Assembly (NCBI GenBank): GCA_964016985.1
Contig: OZ024826.1
Coordinates: forward strand, 45,546,978 to 45,610,977
DNA from: Anodontia alba
Taxonomy: Eukaryota; Mollusca; Bivalvia; Lucinida; Lucinidae
Direction of reading: 5' to 3'
Length of the DNA: 64,000 nt
Within the stretch, counting starts at the first letter, position 1; the number at the start of each line of letters is the position of its first letter. Shown piece after piece: positions 25,460 through 39,900 of the stretch. A program made the translations under genes and the position numbers. The notes beneath the pieces were generated by a model that did no database searches, was not told the origin of the DNA, and saw nothing but the letters and a program-made list of their open reading frames with translations.

Positions 25460-28400
25460 TGATTTGGGTTTTACGGCCCTTTCAAGAATATTTCACTTAT
25501 ATCGAGCCGATCGTTCATCAAAGGTGGGCGAAAACCGGAGAACCCGGAGAAAAACCACCTGACCATCCGTAAGCAGAACTTGGCTTTCCCACATATGACC
25601 CGAGCGAGGCTCGAACCACAGCGGTGAGAAACCTAATGGATTAAGAGTCAACTCTCTTATCCACTAGAATATAGTTCATATAAATGTGTTCAAATAAACG
25701 ACTGAATTCTTACTATACAAAATGAACAGTATTTGATGATGATGCCAATTTAGTGTGTTATGTCTCTTTCAACAGTATTCAAGTCATATTCAGATGACTA
25801 AGGAGTGATAATGAAAGCCTAAATTAAGTCCCCACGCCCACTTCTAATTTTCAACAAATCAGATTACTTGATCCTGGTTGTTGATACAAATTTGCATACA
25901 TAATGGCAAACAGTGCAGATCCAAATCAGTTGGCTTCTTCAGAAGCCAACTGATCTGGATCTACACTGTTTGCAAAGGCAGGGCATAGCCAGGTTCAGCA
26001 GGACAAGGGTTAACCACTCAGCCACCGAGATGCTTCATGAACAGCATTTAAATAGCTTACTTTGGTGTGCTTCTCATCAACCAAAAGCCAAGAAGTTTCA
26101 GTGCTTTCAATCGTATTTCCTCTGTCGGTGATGCCAGTAGCTTGAATACAGTCCTGTAATGACATCATAATAAACATACAACAGCTGATATAACACAGCT
26201 CCAGATAAGAAGGGGTATCCACATAATATTTTTCTTATTTTCCATGAAAACATATGTTGTGTGTACTCATTAGAAGCGCCTCGGTGAGGCACTTCTAATG
26301 AGCACCCACAACATGTGTTTTTTGTGGAGAAATAAGAAAAATATTAGCACTTTTCAGCTGAAAAGAGTGCCTTATCTAGAGCTATGCATTTCACTGTTGT
26401 CTCACCAGTAAGCATAGTCTGGATAAAAGTACTTTTTTCCCCCTCATTTATCAATGAAAATTAACACTCTCTCCCGTCAGCTGACAATTTTCCTTTTTTA
26501 ATTCTCCACAAAAACACACCCTGTAGCCTCTCACCAGAACTGTCTAAGAATAGATCTACATAAGGGCACCTTTTCAATCAAAAAGTATGAAGGCTTTTCC
26601 TATATCTCCATAAAATGTTTACTTATTAGACGGGAAGGCGCTTCTAATGTGTACACACAACATATGTTTTTATGGAGCAATAATAATTTTTTACTGGATA
26701 CTCCTCTTGTCTAAAGCTATAGTGTAAGAGAAATAATTCTAATGAAATGACAATCTAATGAAATAACAAGTTCTCCAGCATATACTGATTCCCCAACTTG
26801 TAACTTAATAATTTAGTAAAATGGTACTTTGAAGACTCAAAAAAATGGCTGTTAGAGGTAAGACTTTGTAAGATTTCACTCCATTATATATTGTGTTGAG
26901 ATTTTACGGCCCAGTCAACCCAATGGCGTTATGTCGAGCGCGGTCAGTTTACCTAACCACACGTTAAATGGGCAGGCTTAGTCCTCTAAGCCGTTAACCA
27001 GTATTGTGCACATTCTTTCTCCAGAAACTGACAAATGCCCTTCTTGAATCAGCGGAAGGGAGAGAATGACCGTAGAAAATATTTCATGATCAATCTCCAC
27101 GAAAGAATGTTGCCGACCTCGGCGGGGGTTGAACCCGCAACCTCCTGGTCTCCAGTCAGATGGCCCATCCAACTGAGCCACCGAGGCCGGACTCCATTGT
27201 ATACAGTCCTAAAATCTGGCTTTATTATTAGTACCGCGTTAAGTGAAAAAGAGCCTTCGAACATGCACAAAATGTGCAGATTCAGATCATCCTGCAAACA
27301 TGCAAGGTATCATATGGGCCTTTGCTCTCCATTCATACTTTCTGTAGTATCCAATGATTCTCTTAGCAGACAGTGAAGGGCCTGATCATTAAGGCTGGCT
27401 AATCTGAGCTGAAAAAATAATCAATTATCAGATCTGCCATTGCGATCAATAATTGATTAGTAATCAATGAAGATTTGGTCATAATCTTACCTGTCTGTCT
27501 GAGCATGACTCTTACCATATGTTGTACTTTACTGTATGTATTTGGTCCGACAGGCTCAGCAAACAGTGTAGAACCTGATGAGACGCTGCAAATGCGGCGT
27601 CTCATCAGGGTCTACACTGTTTGCCACTCACACAGCTATTTAAGACACAACAATTGGTAGTAAATTGGACGTTCAAATTTTAGATGAAGTATGGTAAGGA
27701 GTTGAGGTGTCTGAATACTAAGTGTAAATACAGTCAAGTAACAAACACATGAATGAAATGATTGATTATTAGCAAATCTGTAATGATAGTCATTTTTGTG
27801 GAATTTATTGATCAATTAATCGATTATCCGTTTAATCGTGCCAGCCTTACTGATCATACTGTTCAGAAGCCACAGGCTGATCTAGGCCTTCACTGTCCGT
27901 ATATGTCTGAAGACACATGTTTTTGCATCGAGCGGCCCATTTATATTCAACCATTAGCCCTTTCTCGAAGAAATTAGCAGATATTTTTCCAAGAAAATCA
28001 GGCCTGACATTTCATTTTAACCCTTCAAATGCCAGTCATGACACCAGCATGCAGTCTATTTTTTACATTATTTTTCTGAGAAAATATGCCTTGATATAGC
28101 CTTCCTAGAAGAATTCACCTGAAATGTCTAATTTTCTAAAAATTAAGAAAATAAAATATATTTTAAAATGTTGTCTGCTGCAGTTTTGTAGTTTAATGGT
28201 TAATCACATCTATGTGGCAATTATTATAATGCAAAGGCTTGAGAACACAATTTTATCATGAAAACCAAGTGAAAACATTTTGAACTACACATTACGAAAA
28301 CATGGAAAAACACAGAGCACAGAATAGCATGACTGCACTTTCTTACAGTGAGTAGAAGAGAGCAGTCATGCTATTCTGTGCTCTGTGTTTTTCTTAGTTT

Positions 28401-31400
28401 TATTCAGGAATAAATGGATTAATATGGAATAGTTTACACCATAATGTTGATCATAACTTCATCTATTCAGTTGTGAAATTTGTTTTTAAGAATGTGTTTT
28501 CTAAAAAGAGTATTTTGCTGAAATAATTTGAAATTATCAGTACATTGTGTATAGTTACACATGGATTAATTAAGGAACAGTTGTACCTCATGTAGTGATA
28601 AGGAATAACTACAGCAGTGTATCTGAAAAGCAAATTCTTCTCATTGGAGACTCTAATTTCCCACATAAACCCTCGGGGACTCAAACCGAATGTGTATAAG
28701 AGTGGTATTTCAGGAGGCAACATATTGAAGGTCATCAATCAGATGAAAGTGTTTGATTTAAAACAGTTCTCAGATGTGATCATTTATGTTGGTGGCAATG
28801 ATGCAGCTAGTAAATCAGACCCTGAATTTTTCGAAGTTAAATATGACCAGCTAATTCAGCATATAAAGGATGTCAATGACCAATGTCAAATCTATCTGTG
28901 TAACAGCTGCCCACGAGGAGACTGCAGCACCACTGAAATTAATAACTTGATACAATCTCTGGCAGAGCAGCATCAGATAGTCATGATTGATGTTTATAAG
29001 ACTTTTCATGACAGTCGAAAAAACATCGTGGAGAGATACTTTGATACAGACTGTGTTCATCTGTCAAGCTCTGGAGTTAAACGTCTTTTGGGCACGATCA
29101 GCAAAGAAATATCTGTCGTGCAAGACTTTGACAAATGTGTATTCAACGGTCGCCAACAAAAGAGAAGTAAACCCAACAGAGTGCATTACCAACAGCCTCA
29201 TCCTGGCAGAAGGAGGACATTTCAGGACAAAGAGAGAAATGCCCATGATAGACAAAGAACTGATGATCAGCAAGGAAATGTAAAGTTCTGTTACAAGTGC
29301 GGTGAAAGCAACCATGACACTAAAGAGTGCAAACATAAAAAGCAGCTGACATGTCATGAGTGTGGGTACCTCGGACACAAATCGGGTAGGTGTCTTCAGA
29401 GATAGGAATTCGGCTATGATGCCTCAGATAAATTTAAGGAAGGTTCAATAACTCTTTCCAATAAGTTTTTATATCTAAGTTCAATTTGTGCTGAATGTGA
29501 TTTGCCTTCCTGCAAGTGTAACAGAGACAGTCAGTCCAGTGAGACAGTAGAGACATATTTAGTGAGACAAAATGATTTGAATCAAATGGCTAGCTCTCCA
29601 AGTACATGTACCTCATTTTCAGAGACAATGGTAATGCCAGAACAGCTGGACACATATTACACAAATGATAATTTAAATGTAAATGTATCCATGAGGCCCT
29701 CCAGTATCGATACAGGTAACACATATTGTTCAGTATCAAGTAAGTCAAGTAATGACACATGTGTAAACTATGCTTCTTTTTCAGCTGCAGATATATCTGA
29801 TAGTAATCAGACACCTGCTGAGCATGTGAGCTCTTATACTGATAGCTCTTTATCTCCTGGCAGTGACCAAAGGCAATCTGTGTTTTCTCCCCAGGTGTCT
29901 GAAAACAGGTTCACTGCAAAACATGATTTGTCAGATGATGAAATAAACAGTCATTCCAATGTAAACTATCTGTTTGACTTAGGTTTACAATGCAAAGGCT
30001 TTAGAATGGGTCATATTAATATTCAAGGAGTAAGCAATAAAATTGATCAAGTACGTTTGTTATTAGAATCTGAAAAGAACCAAATTCATGTACTAGGCTT
30101 AAGTGAGACAAAACTGAATGTTTTGCACCCTGATTCAGCCTTTCAAATAAATGGTTTCCAAAAGCCCTTCAGGAAGGACCGAAAAATAAATTCTGGGGGT
30201 GGACTTTTAGTCTATGTAAAAGATGGCACCTGTGCAAGCAGAAGGACAGATCTTGAACTTAAAGATCTTGAATGCATTTGGCTTGAAATTAAACCAAAGA
30301 AAAGTAAGCCATTTTTGGTTGGTAACATTTATAGACCACCAAACTCAAACATTGAATGGAATGCAATCTTTGAAGACTGCATTGAAAATGTTTTAAGGGA
30401 AGAAAAGGAAATATACTTAATGGGCGATATTTATCGTGATCTTTTAAACAATAATGTCAAAAAATCTTGGACAGACTATATGGAACCTTTCGGATTAACG
30501 CAATTAATCTCTGAAGCCACCAGAGTTACGAGAGATTCTAGAACGTTATTAGATCATATTTATTCAAACTGTCCAGAAAATGTTAATTCTTTAAACGTAC
30601 CCAAAATTGGCTTAAGTGATCACTTTCCTATTTTTTGTAGTAGAAAAATGCATGTTCAGCCCCCAAAGATAAATCATTACACAATATCATACAGAAGTTT
30701 CAAAGATTTTAATGAAGCTAAATTTATTGAAGATCTTCAATCTGTTCCATGGGACACTATCAAACTTTTCGATGATACAGATGACATACTTGAGGCATGG
30801 TTAGATCTGTTTCTACAAGTAGTGGACAATCATGTACCCATCAAGCAGCATAGGGTAAAACATTAAACTCAACCTCAGTGGTTGTCAGCTGAAATACTTG
30901 ATGCAATTAAATGTAGGGATAGACATAAATCACTAGGAAATGATCATGACTACAAAGTATGGCGAAACAAGGTCACTAAACTCATTCAAAATGCTAAAAA
31001 AGCTCAGTACCAAACTTTCATAGAAAAGAATAAAGAAAACCCCAGTAGTATCTACAAGATCTTTCAAGAAGTAGGTGCAGGTAAAGGTCCTCATAAGCAG
31101 TCCACTATTGATTCCCTGAATAGTGGCCACACCTGTATAGAAGAATCTTTGGAAATGGCAAATGAATTCAATGACTTCTTTGTAAACATTGCTTCAAAAT
31201 TAAAAGAACCAGTCAGTACAACTAACCACGACAAACTCAAAGAATTCTGTCAATCTAAGCTTCCTTCTGATACAAAATTTAAAATTCCACAAGTTCTGAA
31301 GGAAAATGTTCTAAAATTCTTTTCCAAAATGGATATAAATAAAGCTACAGGCACAGACATGATAGGACCACGTTTACTGAAACTTGCTGCCCCATACATT

Positions 31401-33109
31401 GCTGATGAAGTAACTTTTATCTGCAACCACAGTATCAGTAACTCTGTTTTTCCAACCAAGTGGAAAGAAGCAAAGGTTACTCCCCTTCATAAAAGTGGTC
31501 CCCATGAAGATGTGAATAACTACAGACCGATATCAATTCTACCCATTTTGTCAAAAGTACTTGAAAAACATGTACATGATAACCTGTCTGAATTTCTTCA
31601 AGAATTTAGTCTCCTACATAAAACACAGTCAGGTTTTCGAACACAACACTCATGTGAAACCGCTCTGATAAATATGATAGATTCTTGGTTAAATGCTATG
31701 GACAAAGGTAAAATTATTGGTGTTGTTCTAGTGGATTTTAAGAAGGCTTTTGATCTTGTAGATCACCGAATTCTCCTAAATAAACTTGATATTTATGGCA
31801 TAAAGGACGAAACATTAATGTGGTTCAGTACCTATCTTTCAAATAGAAGACAGCAAGTGTCAGTTAATAATACCATGTCTGATTTTAAACAAATATCATA
31901 CGGTGTGCCACAAGGCTCTATTTTAGGGCCATTGCTATTTTTACTATTTATCAATGATCTCCCATTATACACAGACAATGTCTCCACCGATCTTTATGCG
32001 GATGACACAACTTTATATGATATTCAGGATTCAATGGAACAGATTGGGGAAAATCTCCAACGTGCTATTAACAACCTACACACTTGGTGTCAAAACAATG
32101 GCATGATCCTCAACTCTTCCAAAACAAAGGTTATGCTTGTCACATCAAACCAGAAAAGGCAAAGACTTCATAATGATAACCTTATTCTAAATTACAACAA
32201 TGAAACTCTTAGCATGATCACTAATGACAAAATTTTAGGTGTATACGTTGACAATAACTTGACTTGGTCTGAACACATCAAACATCTCTCAAGAAAAACT
32301 GCATCAAGCATCTGGCTCCTGTCTAAAATTAAAAAATTCTTATCTCAAGCTCATAGAGTTCAATTTTACAAATCATACATCCAACCACACATAGATTTTT
32401 GCAATATTGTTTGGGGAAGTTCATCAGAGTCCAATAAACTTAAGATATTTAAATTACAGAAACGGGCTTGTAGGATAATCCTTGATTATAATGTTGATGA
32501 TGTCAATGAGGCCATGAAAACTCTGAAGATAATGTCTGTTTATGATCGGCTTTATCTCAGAAAAGCTAAATTTATGTTTAAGATCTACAACAATTTGACT
32601 CCACAATATATTACTGATCACTTTACCCTAAGAAACAATGTTTTAGATACAAATGTAAGTCTTAGATCTTCTACCACTGGCTGTTTTGTCCCACCTAAGC
32701 CTAGGACAGAATATTTCAAGCATAGTTTAAGGTACTCTGGGTGTTTAGTGTGGAATAGCCTACCAACACATGTTAAAAATGCAGAGACCCTAGACACTTT
32801 CCACAACAGATGTATCAAGTGGTTTTTAAACTGAAATGAAATAATTAATATTTAGCTTTCTTGTAAAATGTATGTCATATTGTGTATACTTTTTTACACA
32901 TATTTTGTATACCTTTTGCACATACTTTTTTGCCTATTCTGTTCATTACAATTCTGTGCATATCTCGGTTAATACTAATATTCTGTTTCACAAAAATCAA
33001 ATGCAGGACATACTTTCAAGGTTTTTTTTTTTTTTTTTTTTCTTTTTTATTTCCCCCTCATCTGATACCTTTTACAGTGTGGAATGTATATATATGTAAA
33101 TACTGTAAC

Positions 33110-33153
<44 letters not shown>

Positions 33154-36100
33154 AGTCTCTTGAGTCAGTAAATATCTCAATGAAAGTTTTCAACCTTGCT
33201 GTAGTTATTTGTATGTTTGTGGTGGACTGTAGTAAATATAAAATGTCCCAGAGTTTCTGGTACAATTTCTGAATGTATTCAGTATACAAAGATCTCTTTC
33301 ATTTCGTTTCGGTAAGACATCTGTTTAATGATTAATTAATATGTACTGTAATGCATAATATTTTTAAGTTTTTCATTTTTTTTTTTTTTTTTTTTCTTCC
33401 AGCCATACCTCAAATATTCAGAACTACAGTAACTACCATAAAGATCCTAAAAATTTGGACACTCTAAATTTTGTGAATTACCATAAAACTAATGGATTCA
33501 AAAGATGCAAATCAGTTGGCAAACAGTGTAGATCTGATCTGATTGCAGCTGTAGCAGTCTGATTACCTGCACTGTTAGCTCTTGTGCAAACCAGTCTGTC
33601 TGATAACTTGGGATCACAGCTGTATTCAAACTGTTTGTTCACTTGTATTTTCTAATAATTAGTAAGTACTGCTTGTAATCTTTGTACTATATGTAAATAA
33701 CCATGTTCAGTTAATGCACAAATGTATATACATTTATAGAGGGCCTCATGGAAGATTAGCTATTGCATGCGCTTTTATGTATCTGCTAAATGTTGTTACC
33801 CTCTTTAAATAAAGTCTTTACTTACTTACTTACTTACTAAATATATTGAAAATTTCACCACCAAAAACTGAAACTTTTCAGATAAAAATTCTGATATTTT
33901 TCACATTTCTGCTCAAAAACATAGATTGTGGGTACTCATTAGAACTGCCTCGGCGAGACAGTTCTAACGAGTACCCACAATCTCTGTTTTGAACAGAAAT
34001 AAGAAAAATAATGTATACCCCTGTAAACCACAGTTTTGCTATATAAAAGTGGGGTTTAATGGGGTCAAAATTATATAGGCATGTGTTCATGATGGTCACT
34101 TATTTTTTACTTTTGTTTATTGTAAGACTTACCTTACTCCTTGTTTCTTATCAAACACTGGCACCATAGAGGCTGGATGCTCTGATAAAAGGCTCACAAC
34201 CAGTGACAACACATCCATCAAGTTGTCATCCTACAAATATATCATTTTCAAAATATATGAGCTACCACATCAGTTATGTGTTCCATTTCATATACATTTT
34301 AACCCTTAATGTGCCAAGAAAATCTTCATCTGAAAATGTTGTCTGTTTATGTCGTCTGCTGAATATTCTTGCAAACTTTTCAAATCTACTTTTGCATACA
34401 GGTAAACAGGGAGCAGTCTGATCTGGGTCCACACTGTTTGCAAAAATCACTTTTAAAATCACAAGCAGATGACAAAGCAGACGACAATTGTTGTGATTGG
34501 TGCTTTAAGGGTTAAGCTGAAGAACTGCGAAGGCTAAATCATTGAATGAGAATTCATGATATTTTTCTAATGTTTTACAGAAAATAAAACTTGACATTTA
34601 ATTCAATTTGAATGAAAGATCAAGTCTTATTATCTGTCAAAAATAAGAAAAAATGTTTTAAAATGTTGTCTACTTTTCATTATAATCAACAGGTTAAAGC
34701 TAGTAAGTTCAGAACCTCTTCAATGTGCTTGTGCAAAAATAGGTTCCAGCCCTTGTCAGTGGGCAGCTTAATAAACCAAAAAAGTTTCTCAAATACATCT
34801 GAGGTTTTAAACATGTAAAGCTTCATTATTCAGAACTGATGCAAACCCTTCATTTCACCAGTTTATATAGTATTGGGAACAGAGAGTCGAATTCATCCAG
34901 TTTACTTATGTTAGGAACAAGCATAATACCCCACCAGTTTGGTGAAAATCCATCAAGATTTACTCAATTTATTGTTCAGAGACGAAAATATGGGCATGTC
35001 TCGGAAAGACAACTCTGCCAAAAATTGATGAAAGTTGCCCATTAGAAATCTCAAACCAGATCTCTCGACCGGCCTCGGTGGCTCAGTTGGATGCGCCGTC
35101 CGACTGGAGACCAGGAGGTCGCGGGTTCAACCCCGCCGAGGTTGGCAACATTCTTTCGTGGAGATTGATCAAGAAATATTTTCTACGGTCATTCTCTCCC
35201 TTCCCCTGATTCAAGAAGGGCAGTTGTCAGTTTCTGGCAAAAGAATGTGCATAATACTGGTTAACCCCTTAGAGGACTAAGCCTGCCCAGTAAACGTGTG
35301 GTTAGGTAAACTGATCACGCTCGACATGACCCCATTGGGTTGACTGGGCCGTAAAACCTCAACACAAACAAACAAACCAGATCTCCACACATAGGAAGGC
35401 CCTGGTGCACAGGATGGTCTAAATATATATATATATATACAGTCGACTCTCGTTATCTCGACCCCTCTTATCTCGATCCTATCACTTATGTCGAACTGAT
35501 TTCTAAGTCCCGATTATTTTCCCTATGTATTTATTGTATTTCAGCTTCGCGTATGTCGAACTACTTTTATGTCGACACTTTGGCTATCTCGTCCATCATT
35601 TTCAGTCCCTGAACCTATTTTTCACAGTTTTTACTACCGCGTATCTCGAACTCGGACCATGACGATGGAAAACAAAATGTAAGATGCGGCGCCGCCCGTC
35701 TCTCAGTTAATGAAAATCATAATAGGCCATTGATAAATAAATCAATAGTTTAATTTTCCCCTTTGTCCAGGTAATTACAAACAACACAAACAATGTCTAA
35801 AATCCGTAATAATGAAATCACGTGCGTGTCGAGTCAGGTTTGACACGCGGCGCTCAACACCGTCTCGTGTCATTGATTTGTAAGATAAAAAGTGGCTCAG
35901 AATAGTGTTATGGAAGATTAATCAACGAAGTTTCTTTAATTTATTGTTTAGATATGCTCTTCACTATTGAGTACTGTCCGTCCGAATGATATGAGTGTCT
36001 TCAAGAAAGTGCGCGATAGGTTCCGACTCAGATCAGCCTGTATTGATCAGGCTAGCTAAGTCTGAATCTTCGCTTGTTACTCTTTGGTCAGGCGGTGCTC

Positions 36101-36844
36101 TTTGGTAAGCCCAAATAAGGCTCTTGCATATAATGGAAAATTCGTGGGCGTGCAGGCTGATCCGAGTATTTGACAGTCGCACAGTTTTCTAATAGGAGTT
36201 GTCGTGCACGGCCTCAAATAGACGATTTACACGTGGGTACTGATGTTAACCCTTCCGACCCTGTAGACTTGTATGGATACCCGCACAAATAGTGTAGGTC
36301 CAGATGAGATGGTTCATAATGAGCTTTCTCTGCAGGATCTACAGTTTGCCGCGCTGAGATGGTTCGTTTATGCCAGGGGAGATAATCCAAACTAGCTTAC
36401 AGCTGCCACTTAACATTGTAAGCGTTTTATGGAAAAGCGGAAACCAGTCAACTCTTTATCGAGTCGTCTATGCGAAGGGAGCTAATCCATAACGTATAGC
36501 TAACATAACCCGGAAACCAGTAATTTGTTTATAGCTCAAATGGAAATCCTAATTTGCAGGAATATTAAAAGACAACAAGGGACGTTTGAAATTTATTATT
36601 ATCAACATTTATTGATGATATTATTCCAAGAGAACCAATGCATCTCCTAAAACAAACAGAAACAATGCAAACTGAAGTACGCGTAAATTATTTAAATTGC
36701 CATATACATGTGCCTTCCAAGCACGTTTGACGAACAGAGGCGAACAGTCGTCGTACCAATGACGTCACAATTTGGTTGTCTCGAACTACTGATAACTCGA
36801 ACATTTTTATCAGGTCCCGTGAAGTTCGAGATAACGAGAGTCGA

Positions 36845-36912
<68 letters not shown>

Positions 36913-39900
36913 TGGCATATGGCCCAAGCTGATTGGCTGAAACTGCCTTTCACTGGTATTCCTGATGTTTAACAAATTTAGAGCTCTGCTTTCACTAAAT
37001 TTAACCTACTAAGGTGAAGGAGAGGTTAACATCACTTTTGTCACTACTGCCAGACAGCTAAAAATAGTTTGGGAAAAACCATCACAATTTTAACTCATCA
37101 GAGGGATGAATTTAGACTAACTGCGATGTGCATGAGCTTCATGTTCTTGTATATTTCAGAGGTAAGATTTAACTAAAGACTTCTGTAATAATTTTTCACA
37201 ACTTGTTCATTTAAATTATTTTATTTTATTTGAATCTTTATTCTTCATCATTTATTACAAGTACTCTTCCTACAATTTTATCTTTTTAATATGGATGTCT
37301 TGCAAATATGTTATTGTAAATTTTAACCAAGGCAAAGCTTTTTTACTTTTATTTGTTTGTGTTGAGGTTTGACGGCCCAGTCAACCCAACGGGGTCATGT
37401 CGAGCGCGGTCAGTTTACGTAACCACACATTTACTGGGCAGGCTTGGTCCTCTAAGCAGTTAACCAGTATTGTGCACATTCTTTCGCCAGAAACTGACAA
37501 CTGCCCTTCTTGAATCAGCTGAAGGGAGAGAATGACTGTAGAAAATATTTCATGATCAATGTCCACGAAAGAATGTTGCCAACCTAGGCGGGGTTTAAAC
37601 CCGCAACCTCCTGGTCTCTAGTCGGACGGCGCATCCGTGTCACCGAGACCGGCTATTTTTGACTTTTGTAAAATGCTAAAATGAGTAACCTGACATTGGT
37701 AAGACAAGCAGGTTCTCTCCAGCATTGCATTTCGAGAAAAATGTTATTGAGACTGGATATAAAAATAATAAAAAAATAAAAAAATAAATAAATAAATAAA
37801 TGAACAAGAATTCCGTGGAAGTCAACATCGCTCCTGCATTGGACAAAGTCACAGGAGTACCAGTTCTAGGTCAAGGGCACAGTGTCATAGTGTGTGGATG
37901 AAAAGTATGTCAAAGACAATTATTATGCAAGGTTTAACATTCACAGCTATCACCACTATACACAAGATTTAACATTCACAGCTATCACACACTTTATGTT
38001 AAACTCGACGTAAAATCACGACAAAGTCATTGGAGTGTGATATCGGTCCAGGCGACTGGGCAATAGTGTGTGCTTGAAAAGTATGCCGAGGAGAATTACT
38101 ATGCAAGGTTTGACACTTCCAGCTATCAAGGCTTCACAGAAACATACTTTAATGCTAGACTCGACGTAAAGTCAAGACAATTCACTCAAGTGCAAAATCT
38201 AGGTCAAGGGCACTGAGTCATTATGTGTGCTTGAAGAGTATGTCGAGGACAATTACGATGCCAGGTCTGACACTCCCAGCTATCACCACTTCAGAGAAAC
38301 ACACTTTAATGCTAGACGACATAAAATCATGACAAAGTCACTCGAGCATGAAATCTAGGTCAAGGGCACCGGGTCATAGTGGGTGCTTGAAGAGTATATT
38401 GAGGACAATTACTATGCAAGATATGATACTCGCAGCTATCACTGCTTCAGAGAAATGCATTTTAATGCTACACACGAAATAAAATCATGATAAAGCCACT
38501 GGAGTGTGAAATCCAGGTCAAAGGCATGGGGTTATAGTTCATGCTTGAAGATGATGTCAAGGCCAATTACTATGCATGGTTTGGCACTCCCAGCTATTAC
38601 TGCTGCAGAAAAAAGCGCTTTAATGCTAGACGCCACATAAAATCTTGACAAAGTCACTCAAGCGTGATATCTAGGTCAAGGGCACCGGGTCATAGTGCAA
38701 GCTTGACGAGTATGTCGCGGACAATTATTGTGCAAGTTTTGACACTTGCAGCTATCACCGCTTCAGAGAAATGCGCTTAAATGTAAGACTCAACATAGTC
38801 ATGACAAAGCCACTGGAGCACAAAATCTAGGTCTAGGGCACCAGGTCATAGGGTATGCTTGAAGAGTATATCGAGGGCAATTACTATGCAAGGTTTGACA
38901 CGTGCAGCTATCTCTGTTACAGAGAAATCCACTTAAATGCTAGACTCCATGTAAATTGTTGACAGGCGGATGGACAGACAGACAAACAGACGGAAATTTG
39001 AAATCCTATGTCGCACACTGCTACAAGCAGGTGTGACAATAAAATAAATAAGTAAGTAAATAAAAGTCACATAACAAAACAATTGATGAATTCTTCAAAG
39101 GTTGACATCAGGATTAATCAATCCTCGAAAGTGATATTCACCTCGGCTTTGCCTCAGTGAACATCACTTCCTCTGGTTAACAAATCCTGATGTTAACCTC
39201 AAAAGAATGCATCAGTTGTATAATGTTGTGGGTACTAATTAGAAGTGCCTTGGCTACATTTTTGTGGAGAAATAAGAAAGATATAAATTCTTTTTGGTTG
39301 AAGAAAAAGTAACAACCTTATCTGAAACTAAGACATCACAAAAACATGCCTATATAATTTTGACCCTCTTAAACCCCACTTTTAAATAGTATAACTGGGT
39401 TTACAGGTTTTCTTATTTCTGCTAAAAAAATAAAGATTGTGGGTACTAGTTAGAACTGCCTTGATGAGGCAGTTCTAATGAGTACCCACAATTTATATTT
39501 TGAGCAGAAATATGAAAAACATCATATTTTTTTATCTGAAAACTTTCAGTTTTTGGTGGTGAAATTTTCAATATATTTGAATAGGTGTGGTTTCATAATG
39601 TATGCCAAGATCCTTGATGTGTTACCTCATGAAGTGTGCAGAGATAGTTGAGCATGCTTTGCAGTTCATCTTCCTGAACTCCTTGTCCCTTCAGTAGTAA
39701 CTGTTTAATATACAGCAGCATAAATGATCGCAGCTGGACTATCTCATCATAGTTGGGCCGAGGACCATCTGTAATGATATTATCACTAATCATGTTATGG
39801 GCATATTCAGCAGACCATAAACTGATGAATTTGTTTGTGTTGAGGTTTTACGGCCCAGTCAACCCAATGGGGTCATGTCGAGCGCGGTCAGTTTACCTAA

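Larger units (their letters stand above)
28305..33838 (+). mobile_element. Non-LTR retrotransposon (CR1/L2-like), 5.5 kb, damaged
   Basis: Order: 5' inverted repeat, an esterase-like and zinc-knuckle ORF1, an APE-type endonuclease, a reverse transcriptase with [27 protein letters not shown] and YADD, about 1 kb of 3' sequence, TTTAAATAAAG, and a tail of CTTA repeats. It lies in the intron between e7 and e8, opposite to NBEA. An ORF1 frameshift and in-frame stops at 29,403 and 30,864 argue that it is inactive. ORF1 with SGNH esterase plus CCHC, and the RT style, fit the CR1/L2 group; the clade is not certain. Confidence 0.9.
28290..34094. mobile_element. Family B element, copy 4, split by a LINE
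   Basis: Left stub CATTACGAAAACATG (28,290-28,304) matches the family B terminus with one mismatch. The rest of the element resumes at 33,839 (AATATATTGAAAATTTCACC) and runs to GTTCATGATG. About 7 bp between the halves are missing. Confidence 0.7.

Noticed and set aside
26978..27376. ORFs on both strands over the S1 SINE copies, also at 35,035, 39,922, 47,609 and 47,675
   Set aside because: Recurring peptides such as DWRPGG and [13 protein letters not shown] come from SINE sequence.
35070..35140. tRNA gene
   Set aside because: A and B boxes are present, but they head a 309-bp SINE with target duplications and the cloverleaf is not complete.
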